A DNA stretch of 33,018 nt, taken from assembly GCA_013336035.1 (NCBI GenBank), contig JAAXUL010000002.1, positions 1 through 33,018 of the forward strand. The letters run 5' to 3'. Position 1 is the stretch's first letter, and each line of letters starts with the position of its first letter. Below are positions 1-7,907 of this stretch, piece after piece. The notes under the pieces are model-generated. The model made no database searches. It was not told where the DNA came from and saw only the letters and a program-made list of their open reading frames with translations. The translations under genes and the position numbers were made by a program. Origin of the DNA: Chloroflexales bacterium (GTDB lineage Bacteria; Chloroflexota; Chloroflexia; Chloroflexales; Chloroflexaceae).

Positions 1-210
1 TGCTTTGCGACCGAAAGCGGGTGCTTTGCGACCGAAAGCGGGTGCTTTGCGACCGAAAGCGGGTGCTTTGCGACCGAAAGCGGGTGCTTTGCGACCGAAG
101 GCGGGTGCTTTGAGGCCGAAGGCGGGTGCTTTGCGACCGAAGGCGGGTGCTTTGCGACCGAAGGCGGGTGCTTTGCGACCGAAGGCGGGTGCTTTGAGGC
201 CGAAGGCGGG
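1..210. repeat. Tandem array of ten 21-bp repeats
   Basis: Ten head-to-tail copies of a 21-bp unit, TGCTTTGCGACCGAAAGCGGG, run from the left edge and may continue beyond it. Copies 1-4 are identical. Copies 5-10 carry GAAGGC instead of GAAAGC, and copies 6 and 10 also have GAGGCC for GCGACC. Each unit contains the inverted pair GCTTT/AAAGC, and the A-to-G change keeps pairing as G:U in RNA, so each copy could form a small hairpin. There are no unique spacers, so it is not a CRISPR array. The unit is a multiple of three, which keeps an ORF (ALRPKAG repeats) open by chance. Confidence 0.95.
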
Positions 211-282
211 GAGCGCACGGCTTCTATCCCGCGACCGCGGGCGGTTGCAGGTAGCAGGCGTGATCGGCCGGCGCCAATGTGA

Positions 283-1458
283 CTACAGACGCTGCCCCTG
301 GGGCTGGGCATCCCGAGCGATGGGCGCCAGCTCGGCGAACATAGCGAGGTAGCGCTCAGCAGCCGTCTCCCACGAGAAGCCGTGGGCGCGGGCGCGAGCC
401 TGCTCGCCCATACGCCGCGCCAGCGCCCGGTCGTGGGCGAAGGGGCGCAGATGATCGGCCAGCGCTTGTGCATCACCCCAGGGGATGATATTGCCCGTCA
501 CGCCCTCGGCCACCAGATCCCCGGCGCCGCCGGTGCGCGTGACGACAGAGGGCAGGCCGGCGGCCATGGCCTCGAGCGTGGCGACGCTCATACCTTCGTT
601 GTACGAGGGCAGCACAAAGACGTGGGCGGCGGCGTAATGGGCGGCGATCTGCTCGCGCGGCACATAGCCCACGAAGACGACCCGCTCGGCGACACCCAGG
701 CGGCGGGCCAGATCCTCGTTCGCCTGGCGCGCATCCCCCTCGCCGACAAGCTCCAGCTGTACGTCGAGGCCCTCGGTGGCCAGCCGGCGCACCGCCTCGA
801 TCAGGTGGTGCTGGCCCTTGCGCTCGATCAGGCGGGCGACGCAGATCAGGCGCAGCGGCCCGCCGTCGGCGATCGGCGCCGCCGGGAAGGCCTCGAGCTC
901 GACCCCGTTGGGCACAAGGTCGATGCGCAGCCCCGGCTTGACCGCGAGCATCATATCGGCCTCGCCCTGACATTTGGCCACCAGCCGGCTGGCGCCGCGC
1001 CAGATCGCCTTGATCGTCGGGGTCAGCAGCGGATAGAGCGCCCCATAGCGCCGCTCGAAGCCCGGGATGTCGGGGCCGCAGACGCGCAGGATATAGGGCA
1101 GGCCAGCCAGGCGGCGCAGCGCCAGGGCCACCCCGCCCGCCGGCACCGCGCTCCACGCGAAGACCAGGTCGTAGGGCGCCGCCCTGTGCAGCCGCAGGGC
1201 CGCGGGCAGCGCGCGGGCGGCGTAGGTCAGCAGCTCACGGTTGCTCGAGTGGTGGATATTCTGGTTATTGACCGGGACCTTATAGACGCACACACGCCCG
1301 GCGAAATGCTCGCGCTCGGCGCGGCGCCCGAGGGCCGCGGTCACAAGGTCGATCTCTAGCCCCGGCACAGCGGCGAGGCGAGCCAGAATGGCGCGGTTGA
1401 CCGTCCCGGTGCCGCCGCCCAGGGGCGGGAACTCGTTGTTGAGCATCAGGATGCGCAC
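283..1458 (-). CDS. Glycosyltransferase family 4 (GT-B fold)
   Basis: A 391-residue retaining glycosyltransferase of the GT4 type, expected to move a sugar from a nucleotide-sugar donor to a cell-surface glycan or lipid acceptor at the inner face of the membrane. The N-terminal acceptor domain starts with LMLNNEFPPLGGGTGTV (residues 4-20), the glycine-rich loop of GT4 enzymes. The C-terminal donor domain has VARLIERKGQ (207-216) and the E-x7-E motif in SYNEGMSVATLEAMA (285-299, Glu288 and Glu296). The GTG start at 1458 directly follows the TAA of the upstream GT2 gene, so the two are surely cotranscribed and probably translationally coupled. Donor and acceptor cannot be read from sequence. 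Confidence 0.93.
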   Translation of the reverse strand: MRILMLNNEFPPLGGGTGTVNRAILARLAAVPGLEIDLVTAALGRRAEREHFAGRVCVYKVPVNNQNIHHSSNRELLTYAARALPAALRLHRAAPYDLVFAWSAVPAGGVALALRRLAGLPYILRVCGPDIPGFERRYGALYPLLTPTIKAIWRGASRLVAKCQGEADMMLAVKPGLRIDLVPNGVELEAFPAAPIADGGPLRLICVARLIERKGQHHLIEAVRRLATEGLDVQLELVGEGDARQANEDLARRLGVAERVVFVGYVPREQIAAHYAAAHVFVLPSYNEGMSVATLEAMAAGLPSVVTRTGGAGDLVAEGVTGNIIPWGDAQALADHLRPFAHDRALARRMGEQARARAHGFSWETAAERYLAMFAELAPIARDAQPQGQRL

Positions 1459-2634
1459 TTAGTCTCGCCCCCACACCCGCCGCACCACATAGAGCGGGCG
1501 GGCCTTGACCTCCTCGAAGATGCGGCCGACGTACTCGCCGATCACGCCGATCGTGATCAGCTGGATGCCCGAGAGGAAGAAGATCGCGACGACCAGGGTG
1601 GCGAAGCCGGGCGGCGAGAGGCCGACGGTCAGCTTCTGGATAGTGTAGAAGATCGCGATCAGGATCGACATCAGCGAGACGGTGACCCCGGCAAGCGAGA
1701 TCAGCCGCAGCGGCACATAGCTGAACGAGATCAGCCCGTCGAGAGCCAGGTAGATCAGCCGGGTGAGCGTGTACTTGGGCTTGCCGGCGTGGCGGGCGTG
1801 GCGCTCGTAGGCCAGGCCGGTCTGGCTGAGGCCGACCCAGCTGCGGATGCCGCGCACAAAGCGGTTGCGCTCGGGCATACCGTTCAGCAGATCGACGACG
1901 CGGCGGTCCATAATGCAGAAGTCGCCGGCGTCGAGGGGGATGTCGATGTTGGCGACGCGCTTGAGCATTCGATAGAAGAGGTTGTAGGCGGCCCGCTTGA
2001 GCGGCCCCTCTTTGCGCTGCTCGCGGATGGCGTAGACCACATCGTAGCCCTCGCGCCACTTCGCGATAAACTGCGGCAGCACCTCGGGCGGGTCCTGGAG
2101 GTCGCCGTCCATGATGATCACGGCCTGGCCGCGGGTGTGGTCGAGCCCGGCGCTGATCGCGACCTGGTGGCCGAAGTTGCGGGCCAGGTCGACCACGATC
2201 ACCCGCGGGTCATCGGCGGCGATCTGCCGCAGCATGGGCAGGGTGTGGTCACGGCTCCCGTCGTTGACAAAGAGGATCTCGAAGCGCAGGCCCAGGGGGC
2301 TCAGCGCCGCCACCAGCCGCGTGTAGAGGGCGGGGAGGTTCTCCTCCTCGTTGTAGGCCGGGATGACGACTGACAGATCAAGCGCGTCGCCCCGCCTGGC
2401 CCGGTCCGCCGACCTGTCGGCAGGCGCGTGCTGCGCGAGGCCCAGGCCGAGGGCGCCAGCGTCGGCAAGCTGGGCCAGAGCCCGACAGAAGCGCAGGGCG
2501 GCCTGCGGGTCATCGGTGGGGATACCGGTGAAGGCCGTGGGGGGCGTCGCCTGGCCGGCATGCTCGCCTGGCTCCCAGGCCACATCACGCTCGCGCTGTT
2601 CCTGTTCAGCAACCGCCTGTGGCATTGCGATCAT
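1459..2634 (-). CDS. Glycosyltransferase family 2, DPM1/GtrB-like, with C-terminal membrane anchors
   Basis: A 391-residue inverting GT2 enzyme. The catalytic domain begins at LSVVIPAYNEEENL (87-100), has the metal/donor motif MDGDLQDPPE (175-184, DxD at Asp176/Asp178), and ends in two hydrophobic segments (about 305-330 and 343-368), the architecture of polyprenyl-phosphate sugar transferases such as GtrB, YfdH and ArnC. It probably loads a sugar onto undecaprenyl phosphate for an envelope glycan. The first 85 residues are an unusual, non-conserved-looking extension, so translation may start further inside; I kept the track start because no better ribosome site is visible. It is first in a two-gene unit with the GT4 gene. 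Confidence 0.92.
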   Translation of the reverse strand: MIAMPQAVAEQEQRERDVAWEPGEHAGQATPPTAFTGIPTDDPQAALRFCRALAQLADAGALGLGLAQHAPADRSADRARRGDALDLSVVIPAYNEEENLPALYTRLVAALSPLGLRFEILFVNDGSRDHTLPMLRQIAADDPRVIVVDLARNFGHQVAISAGLDHTRGQAVIIMDGDLQDPPEVLPQFIAKWREGYDVVYAIREQRKEGPLKRAAYNLFYRMLKRVANIDIPLDAGDFCIMDRRVVDLLNGMPERNRFVRGIRSWVGLSQTGLAYERHARHAGKPKYTLTRLIYLALDGLISFSYVPLRLISLAGVTVSLMSILIAIFYTIQKLTVGLSPPGFATLVVAIFFLSGIQLITIGVIGEYVGRIFEEVKARPLYVVRRVWGRD

Positions 2635-2807
2635 CTTTCGCTCGAAAGAAGAACTGGAGCCTCGCGCCCATTATTCGTTCGCAAGCTCTATGGTGCAATA
2701 GCCTGATCGTCCTGAGCAAGAGCAGAGCTAGTGGCGGGTCCTATCTGGGCAGGGCGGATGGCGGCCTCAGCATACCATGTGCCCATTACACGCTAAACAG
2801 GCCCGGC

Positions 2808-2816
2808 TGGTATAAT
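2808..2816 (+). promoter_or_regulatory. Extended -10 promoter of the small zinc protein gene
   Basis: TGGTATAAT matches the extended -10 consensus TGnTATAAT exactly. Transcription would start near 2823 and leave a leader of about 60 nt that is rich in GGCCGG repeats. No good -35 hexamer is present, as is usual for extended -10 promoters. Confidence 0.6.
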
Positions 2817-2884
2817 CCGGCCTGAGCCGACAAAGGCCGGCCGGTAGCGGATCAGCCGGCTGAGACCATCTTTCGAGGCGCCCT

Positions 2885-3097
2885 ATGAACTGCTGGCACT
2901 GCGAGCGCCCGGCCCACGGGGTCTGCGCCTTCTGCGGGCGGGCCGTCTGTCGCGACCATGCCCAAGAACTGCCCCACATCGTCGCCCTCTACAAGGACCA
3001 GAAGGGCGCCCAGAAGGCCGTCGTCACCGCCCGCGCACTCTTCTGCGGCGTCTGCGAGCCGCGCGAGGACCCGGTTGATATGCCTGAGCTGAAGTGA
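2885..3097 (+). CDS. Small zinc-binding protein (CxxC / CxxCGRxxCxxH)
   Basis: A 70-residue cytosolic protein of unknown function with two likely zinc sites. CWHCERPAHGVC (3-14) is followed by CAFCGRAVCRDHA (14-26), and a last CGVC lies at 54-57. The pattern resembles B-box, AN1 or DUF2180-like treble-clef zinc fingers. The start is supported by a strong extended -10 promoter about 70 bp upstream and by cysteine-dense coding from the second residue. It is monocistronic and convergent with the histidine kinase. It could be a regulatory adaptor or part of a larger complex; the sequence does not say which. Confidence 0.85.
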   Translation: MNCWHCERPAHGVCAFCGRAVCRDHAQELPHIVALYKDQKGAQKAVVTARALFCGVCEPREDPVDMPELK

Positions 3098-3119
3098 GCC
3101 AGAGGTGGGCCTTCAGCTC
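3086..3119. terminator. Bidirectional hairpin between convergent genes
   Basis: GAGCTGAAG (3086-3094) pairs with CTTCAGCTC (3111-3119), a 9-bp stem with a further GCC/GGC inner pairing. It covers the stop codons of both the zinc protein gene and the histidine kinase gene. There is no U-tract, so termination efficiency is uncertain. Confidence 0.55.
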
Positions 3120-5512
3120 TATCGTGTTACCGGCGTGGCGCGGCGCGTGTAGGCCGCGCGGATGGCCCGCAGCATCTCCTCGAGCTCGAAGGGCTTACGC
3201 AGCACCTCGGCGGCCCCCAGGTGCAGGGCCTCGGCCTGCTGCGAGCTCGTCGTCTGGCCGGTGAGGATGAGGACGCGGGCCTCGGGGTCGTAGGCGCGCA
3301 GCTCGCGCAGCAGCTCGAGCCCGCCCATCCCGGGCATGGCCATGTCGCTCAGCACAATATCGAACTCGCCCGCCTTGAAGGCGTCGAGGGCGCTCTGGCC
3401 GTCGCCGTAGACACTGACGCTGTGGCCGATCTGCTCGAGCAGCCGCTTGAGCGAGCGCTGGATGGTAAGGTCATCATCGACCAGCAGGATGCGCAGGTTG
3501 GGCAGCTCGGCGGGCTCGCGCTCGGCCTCGGCCAGGGCCGCCGCCGCCTCGGGCGTCTCGATCACCGGCAACCTGATCACCATAGTCGTGCCCTTACCGG
3601 GCTCGCTGTCCACATCGAACGAGCCGCCGTGGCTCTTCACGATGCCGTAGGAGACCGAGAGCCCCAGGCCGGTGCCGGGTGTCGCGCTGCCGCCCAGGGC
3701 GCCCTTAGTGGTGAAGAAGGGCTCGAAGATCTTATCGCGGATGTGGTCAGGGATGCCTGAGCCGGTGTCGCGCACGCTGAGCGTGATCCCCGAGCGCTCG
3801 TCGCCATCGAGGGTCACGTGCAGGGTGCCGCCCTTCGGCTTCATGGCGTCGCGGGCGTTGGTCAGCAGATTCAGGAAGACCTGCGAGATCTGGCCGGCGT
3901 CGCAGATCGTCAGGGGCACCGGGTTGATGTCGCGAACGATCTGGATGTTGTGCTTGCGCAGCTCGATCTCCATCAGGATCAGCGTGCCCTGGATAGCATC
4001 GTAGAGGTCAGCCAGCTCGCGCCGCGGCTCCTGGCGGCGGGCGAAGGTGAGCAGGCTGCCGGTAATGCTCTTGCCGCGCTTGCAGGTATCAACCACAACC
4101 TTGAGCGACTCGTTCTTGGTCTCGTCCTCGGGGCTGGCCAGGCCCAGCTGGGCGTAGCCGAGCATGCCGCCGAGCAGATTATTGAACTCGTGGGCGATGC
4201 CCGCGGCGAAGGTGCCCACGGCGGCCAGCTTCGAGGACTGGATCAGCTCGGCCTGCGACTCCTGGAGCCTGCGGAACAGGCGGGCGTTGGCGATCACCGT
4301 GGCGGCCTGGCGGGCGAAGGCCATCAGGACGCGCTGCTCGTCCTCGTTCAGACCGCGGATCTCGGCGAAGGTGAGGCAGATCGCGCCCATGACGCGCTTC
4401 TCGTCGACCAGGGGGATGCAGACCAGGGCATTCCAGAAGATCCCCTGGGTCAGCTCGGGCAGGGGCGCGAGGGTCTGGGTATGCTGGTCGGTGAACATCA
4501 CCACGCGCTGGCGTCCGAGGACAGCCTCGTAGCTTTTAGGGAGGGGCACCGGATAGGGCCCGGGGCCATCGGCGGCCACGGGCAGATTATGGGCGGCGAC
4601 CATAGTGGGCAGCTGCTGGTCATCGAGCAGCACCACCCAGCCGTTCGCGGCGCTCATCAGCTCGGCCAGGCGGTCAACGAGCATCTGGAGCATCGTGGAC
4701 ATATCGCGGATGGTGATCAGGGCGATCATCAGGCTCTGGAGCCGCTCGAGCTTGCTGGAGAGGGCGGTCGAGTCGGCCACCAGGCTGCGGACCTCGTTGC
4801 TGACCCGGATCACCTCGCTCTGGCTGCGCAGAGCGTTCTGGAAGAGGATCATCGGCACGATGCCGAGGAGCACAGCGATGCCGTTGACCTGCCAGAGCAG
4901 GGCGAGCAGGCCGCCGAGCGGAGAGAGAAGCAGGACGAACCAGCGCATCTCGCCCTCGCGCATACGCATGCCCTCACGCAGAGGCTGGCCCTCGGTCAAG
5001 AAAGCCAGGCCGGCGACCGCGGCCCGCTCGATCAGGTAGAAGAGGGCGCCGGTGAGGAACAGCACGGCCAGGGCAAGGATAGTGGTGTAGGGCAGGGCGC
5101 CCACCCCCGCCTCGACAGCCCAGCCCTCGAGGCTCAGGACAGCCAACGCCTTGCCGACGGCGGCGGCCAGCCAGCGCACCGCCACGGTCGAGGCGATCTG
5201 CCACCACTCCTGATCACGAGCGAGGGCGGCGCAGCAGGTGCCGATCAAGATAGCGGCCAGCAGCATCGGCCAGGAGAGCGCGGTCAGAGCGGCGATGAGG
5301 ACGGCCACAGCGATAGTGACAAGACGCCCGTTCTCCATCTCGAAGGCCGTCAGATCGGCCACGGTGAGCATCACCGTGAAGATCAGGGCCGCGAGCAGCT
5401 CGGTCAAGGTAGGGACGCGCCAGACGAGGACAAGAATGCCGAGGCCGACCGTAATGGCTATGCACCACAGTCCTATGAGATAGTATCGTGCTGGCGAGGG
5501 GAGAGCGCGCAT
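3119..5512 (-). CDS. Membrane hybrid sensor histidine kinase with GAF and receiver domains
   Basis: A 797-residue hybrid kinase for phosphorelay signalling. An N-terminal integral membrane module of roughly six helices (about 10-225) is followed by a coiled linker, a GAF domain (about 265-412), HisKA with the phospho-acceptor in GIAHEFNNLLG (His441), and a HATPase domain with N box FLNLLTNARDAM (Asn552), G1 box DTGSGIP (582-588) and G2 GTGLGLSVSYG. A C-terminal receiver has DD at 679-680, phospho-acceptor Asp723 in LSDMAMPG, and Lys773. No periplasmic sensor loop is evident, so the membrane part or the GAF domain probably senses the signal. No output regulator is adjacent. The region at its ribosome site (5516-5527) is a palindrome, AGGAGTGCTCCT, that could hide the Shine-Dalgarno. 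Confidence 0.95.
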   Translation of the reverse strand: MRALPSPARYYLIGLWCIAITVGLGILVLVWRVPTLTELLAALIFTVMLTVADLTAFEMENGRLVTIAVAVLIAALTALSWPMLLAAILIGTCCAALARDQEWWQIASTVAVRWLAAAVGKALAVLSLEGWAVEAGVGALPYTTILALAVLFLTGALFYLIERAAVAGLAFLTEGQPLREGMRMREGEMRWFVLLLSPLGGLLALLWQVNGIAVLLGIVPMILFQNALRSQSEVIRVSNEVRSLVADSTALSSKLERLQSLMIALITIRDMSTMLQMLVDRLAELMSAANGWVVLLDDQQLPTMVAAHNLPVAADGPGPYPVPLPKSYEAVLGRQRVVMFTDQHTQTLAPLPELTQGIFWNALVCIPLVDEKRVMGAICLTFAEIRGLNEDEQRVLMAFARQAATVIANARLFRRLQESQAELIQSSKLAAVGTFAAGIAHEFNNLLGGMLGYAQLGLASPEDETKNESLKVVVDTCKRGKSITGSLLTFARRQEPRRELADLYDAIQGTLILMEIELRKHNIQIVRDINPVPLTICDAGQISQVFLNLLTNARDAMKPKGGTLHVTLDGDERSGITLSVRDTGSGIPDHIRDKIFEPFFTTKGALGGSATPGTGLGLSVSYGIVKSHGGSFDVDSEPGKGTTMVIRLPVIETPEAAAALAEAEREPAELPNLRILLVDDDLTIQRSLKRLLEQIGHSVSVYGDGQSALDAFKAGEFDIVLSDMAMPGMGGLELLRELRAYDPEARVLILTGQTTSSQQAEALHLGAAEVLRKPFELEEMLRAIRAAYTRRATPVTR

Positions 5513-5799
5513 ACAAGGAGTGCTCCTAAGTCAGCTCGCTGCAAACGACTGCGCCTGTTCTGTACGATTGCCAGTGGTAGGTCGATTCATGGCGTTATCA
5601 TGCTAAACGGCGGCCCGCCGCCTTTTCTCACTGACGTTGCGCCGCGACGATACTAGCAGCTCTAATACAAGCTACCAGAAGTCCATATCTGGCTCGTACG
5701 AGCACTCCCTCGTGGGCGCCCAAAAGGAGCGCCCGTACATCCTCTGTCGCCCCGGACCTTCGACGGCTTCACTAGAGGCTATAGCATGCTACAGGGCAG
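5513..5799. other. 287-bp intergenic region, no gene seen
   Basis: Lies upstream of the histidine kinase and downstream of the alpha/beta-hydrolase-fold gene (both minus strand). It holds the kinase promoter region, though I cannot assign a convincing -10. A 6-bp hairpin GGGCGC/GCGCCC with loop CCAAAAGGA lies around 5715-5735 and might help to terminate the hydrolase gene. The 66-aa plus-strand ORF here lacks coding character. Confidence 0.5.
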
Positions 5800-6660
5800 C
5801 TACAGCGCTAGCAGATAGTCGCGCACCAGAGCGTTAAACTCGGCGGGCCGCTCGTCCTGGACCAACATCGAAGCGCCCTCGATCACCTCGAGGCGGGCGC
5901 GCGGATTCGCCGCGAGAAAGGCGTCGGCAGAGCGCAGGGGCGTCGTGGTGGCCTGGCGCCCCCAGACGATCAGCACCGGCTGGCGCAGCCTGGGAAAGCT
6001 GTCCCTGATATCGCAGTTGAGCAGGCCCGTCAGAAAGCAGATCGGCGCGTAGTAGGCCCCGGGGCGGCGGGCGGTCAGGTGAAAGCCCTCCACAGCCTCA
6101 TCGGTCATCGAGCGCGGGTCGTGGTAGGCCTGTCTGCCGAGGAAGAGGCGCGTGCTGCGGCGGCTGGTGAGCAGCCTGAAGATAGCACGGCCCACGGGCC
6201 CACGCAGAACCCTGTACACGGCCCACCCCACCGGTCCGGTCGGCTCGGTGAGCAGGCCCATGCCCGTGGGACAGACCAGAACGAGGGAGCTCACGCGCTC
6301 GGGCCAGCGCGCGGCGGCGGCGACAGCGTAGGCCGCCCCGAGCGAGCTGGCGACCAGGGCCGAGGGCTGACCAATGTGAGCCAGAGCGGCGCCGATCTGG
6401 TCGATATAGTCGCCCGCGCAGTAGCGGCGCGCCGGGCGGTCGCTATTACCATAGCCAAGCAGGTCGAGGGCGTGCATAGCGAAGCCGTCGCCGAGCCCGC
6501 TGAAAGGGGCCCGCATCTCGAAGGCTGATGCCGCGGCGTTGATACTATGAATAAGGAGGACGGGGCTGCCCGCCCCGGAGCTGTAGAGGGCCAGGCGATG
6601 CCCGCGCCAGTCGAGGTAGGCTGGGGCGACGGGGAGGAGGGTGAGGGCTTGCTCTTGCAT
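5800..6660 (-). CDS. Alpha/beta-hydrolase-fold protein with degenerate catalytic triad
   Basis: A 286-residue protein with the full alpha/beta-hydrolase layout: oxyanion-strand VLLIHSINAAAS (34-45), DLLGYGNSD (66-74), and nucleophile elbow VASSLGAAYA (103-112, Ser106). The last two triad positions look changed. The acid strand reads IVWGRQATTTPL, with Ala237 where families normally have Asp. The histidine loop reads EGASMLVQDERP, with Met265 where GAGH-type loops have His. It may be a non-hydrolytic member, use other residues, or belong to a known subfamily with this loop. It is cytosolic and monocistronic, and diverges from the PH-domain gene across a shared palindrome. Confidence 0.88.
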   Translation of the reverse strand: MQEQALTLLPVAPAYLDWRGHRLALYSSGAGSPVLLIHSINAAASAFEMRAPFSGLGDGFAMHALDLLGYGNSDRPARRYCAGDYIDQIGAALAHIGQPSALVASSLGAAYAVAAAARWPERVSSLVLVCPTGMGLLTEPTGPVGWAVYRVLRGPVGRAIFRLLTSRRSTRLFLGRQAYHDPRSMTDEAVEGFHLTARRPGAYYAPICFLTGLLNCDIRDSFPRLRQPVLIVWGRQATTTPLRSADAFLAANPRARLEVIEGASMLVQDERPAEFNALVRDYLLAL

Positions 6661-6683
6661 CGGCGTATCCCTCGGCTAAGGTG

Positions 6684-6698
6684 TAATGTGGCACATTA
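6684..6698. promoter_or_regulatory. Perfect palindrome between divergent promoters (operator candidate)
   Basis: TAATGTG-G-CACATTA has perfect 7-bp arms around one central base. It lies between the divergent hydrolase and PH-domain genes. On the plus strand it covers the -35 zone of TATAAT at 6716-6721. On the minus strand it overlaps a GATAAT -10 candidate (6700-6695). This is the geometry expected of a repressor site that controls both genes. Confidence 0.55.
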
Positions 6699-6715
6699 TC
6701 CACCCTCAGCCAGTA

Positions 6716-6721
6716 TATAAT
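6716..6721 (+). promoter_or_regulatory. Consensus -10 hexamer for the PH-domain gene
   Basis: A perfect TATAAT. Its predicted transcription start (about 6728) coincides with an in-frame GTG, which suggests a leaderless mRNA. The ORF-track ATG at 6686 lies upstream of this promoter and inside the palindrome, so it is unlikely to be the start. Confidence 0.5.
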
Positions 6722-6727
6722 GCGTAC

Positions 6728-7357
6728 GTGGAACGTCAAACTACAAAATCGTCAGCGCCGGCGCCACAAAGCTTCGCCGTGGCGCCTCTCGACGCCTACG
6801 CCCGGCGGCTAACCATAGGGCTGGCCTATCTGGGCGGCCTGCTGATGCTGCCGCTGCTCTTCGCGTACCTGGCCAACATGCGCTGGGACGGACTGCTGAT
6901 CCCGGTGGCCCTGGCCCTGGCCGTGGCGTTCTTCCTGCTGCTCACCTACGCGGCCCAGCCCCGCCTCTACGAGCTGACCGCCGAGCATCTGGTGGTGCGG
7001 CGGCGGCTGTGGCGCGCCCTGCGCATACCGCTCGACATCGTCACCGGGGCCTCGCTTGCCACGCCGCTGAGCGATGTGCCGGTGCGCCAGGTGCGCTTCG
7101 CCTTCAACGCTGGGATCTTTGGCTACCAGGGCCCGTTTCGCCTGGCTCCTTACGGCGAGGTCTTCTTCCTCGCCACCAACCGCGCCCGCCTTGTCGCGGT
7201 GGCTCGCTATAGCCGCACACCTCTGATCCTTAGCCCCGACAGCCCGCGAGCCTTCGTCGAGGCGATCAACGATCTGCGGACCCAGCGGGCCCTCGGGCAG
7301 CTGGCGAACGACAAAGGGCCGACAATCGATGCGCTTCCCCCTTCTCGACAAGCTTGA
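6728..7357 (+). CDS. Membrane-anchored bacterial PH-domain-like protein
   Basis: About 209 residues from the GTG at 6728 (223 from the track ATG). Two adjacent hydrophobic segments form a hairpin in the first third (around LTIGLAYLGGLLMLPLLFAY and a following LIPVALALAVAFFLLL), and a beta-rich domain then starts at RLYELTAEHLVVRRRLW. This matches bacterial PH (bPH) proteins: two TM helices followed by a cytoplasmic PH-like barrel. The role is unknown; such proteins usually act at the membrane surface. The stop overlaps the next gene by 29 nt, so the two form a unit. Confidence 0.75.
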   Translation: MERQTTKSSAPAPQSFAVAPLDAYARRLTIGLAYLGGLLMLPLLFAYLANMRWDGLLIPVALALAVAFFLLLTYAAQPRLYELTAEHLVVRRRLWRALRIPLDIVTGASLATPLSDVPVRQVRFAFNAGIFGYQGPFRLAPYGEVFFLATNRARLVAVARYSRTPLILSPDSPRAFVEAINDLRTQRALGQLANDKGPTIDALPPSRQA

Positions 7358-7883
7358 TCTGCCGTGTGTCTTCGAGCAGCTTGTGCCCGGCGAGCCGCAC
7401 CTCGACGGGCGGCGCTACCTGCCCCTGCTTCTGCTGCGCCCCACCAGGCCCGCGGGAATACTGCCCCCGGGCATGCTGCTAGCCGTGGTGGATCGCCACC
7501 ATCGGGTTGACGAGGGCGACGTGGGACGGAGCGGCGTGGCCCGCCTCGTCTTCGCCCTGAGCGCCCTGCGGGTCCAGTCAGCGCCGCTACGGCAAGGGCT
7601 CGCGCCAGAGCCGGGGTGGCGCGGTGGGGCGAGCGCGAACCCCGTGGTCCTCGGGCAGGTGGTCGAGGTGGGAGCCTGGGAAGTGACGCGCGGTCAGCTG
7701 CCCTACGAGGCCCTCTACGCCGAGCTGAGCCTCGACATCGGGCTGGGCATCGTGGGGACGCGCACAAGCCTGACGGCGAGCGACCTGGAGGCCGAGCTCG
7801 GCAAGGCCCGGGTCGAGCCGGGGGACTATATCGAGCTAACGCGCTCACGGATCGATATCCTGGGGTTTGAGCCCGCGGCGTAG
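7329..7883 (+). CDS. Conserved-looking hypothetical protein
   Basis: A 184-residue soluble protein that I do not recognise. There is no signal peptide or membrane segment. The sequence alternates short hydrophobic strands with Gly/Pro turns, and its C-terminal part (GDYIELTRSRIDILGF) looks like a beta-rich fold. It starts inside the end of the PH-domain gene, with AAAGGG about 10 nt upstream of ATG, which implies coupled translation and perhaps joint function. It converges on the M20-like gene. Confidence 0.7.
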   Translation: MRFPLLDKLDLPCVFEQLVPGEPHLDGRRYLPLLLLRPTRPAGILPPGMLLAVVDRHHRVDEGDVGRSGVARLVFALSALRVQSAPLRQGLAPEPGWRGGASANPVVLGQVVEVGAWEVTRGQLPYEALYAELSLDIGLGIVGTRTSLTASDLEAELGKARVEPGDYIELTRSRIDILGFEPAA

Positions 7884-7891
7884 AGGCGCCA

Positions 7892-7906
7892 GCGGGGCCG
7901 GCCCGC
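7892..7906. terminator. Short hairpin between convergent genes
   Basis: GCGGG-GCCGG-CCCGC gives a 5-bp stem in the 24-bp gap between the convergent hypothetical gene and the M20-like gene. There is no U-tract. This is a weak candidate. Confidence 0.3.
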
Positions 7907-7907
7907 A

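Noticed and set aside
1-210. Possible CRISPR array
   Set aside because: The repeats are directly contiguous, with no spacers.
5-352. 115-aa ORF with ALRPKAG repeats
   Set aside because: It is the translation of the 21-bp tandem array, starts on TTG inside the repeats with no ribosome site, and runs antisense into the end of the GT4 gene.
382-1359. 325-aa plus-strand ORF
   Set aside because: It is antisense to the GT4 gene, with shadow composition only.
3818-5656. 612-aa plus-strand ORF
   Set aside because: It is the antisense shadow of the histidine kinase, rich in His/Gln/Gly/Glu with no domain.
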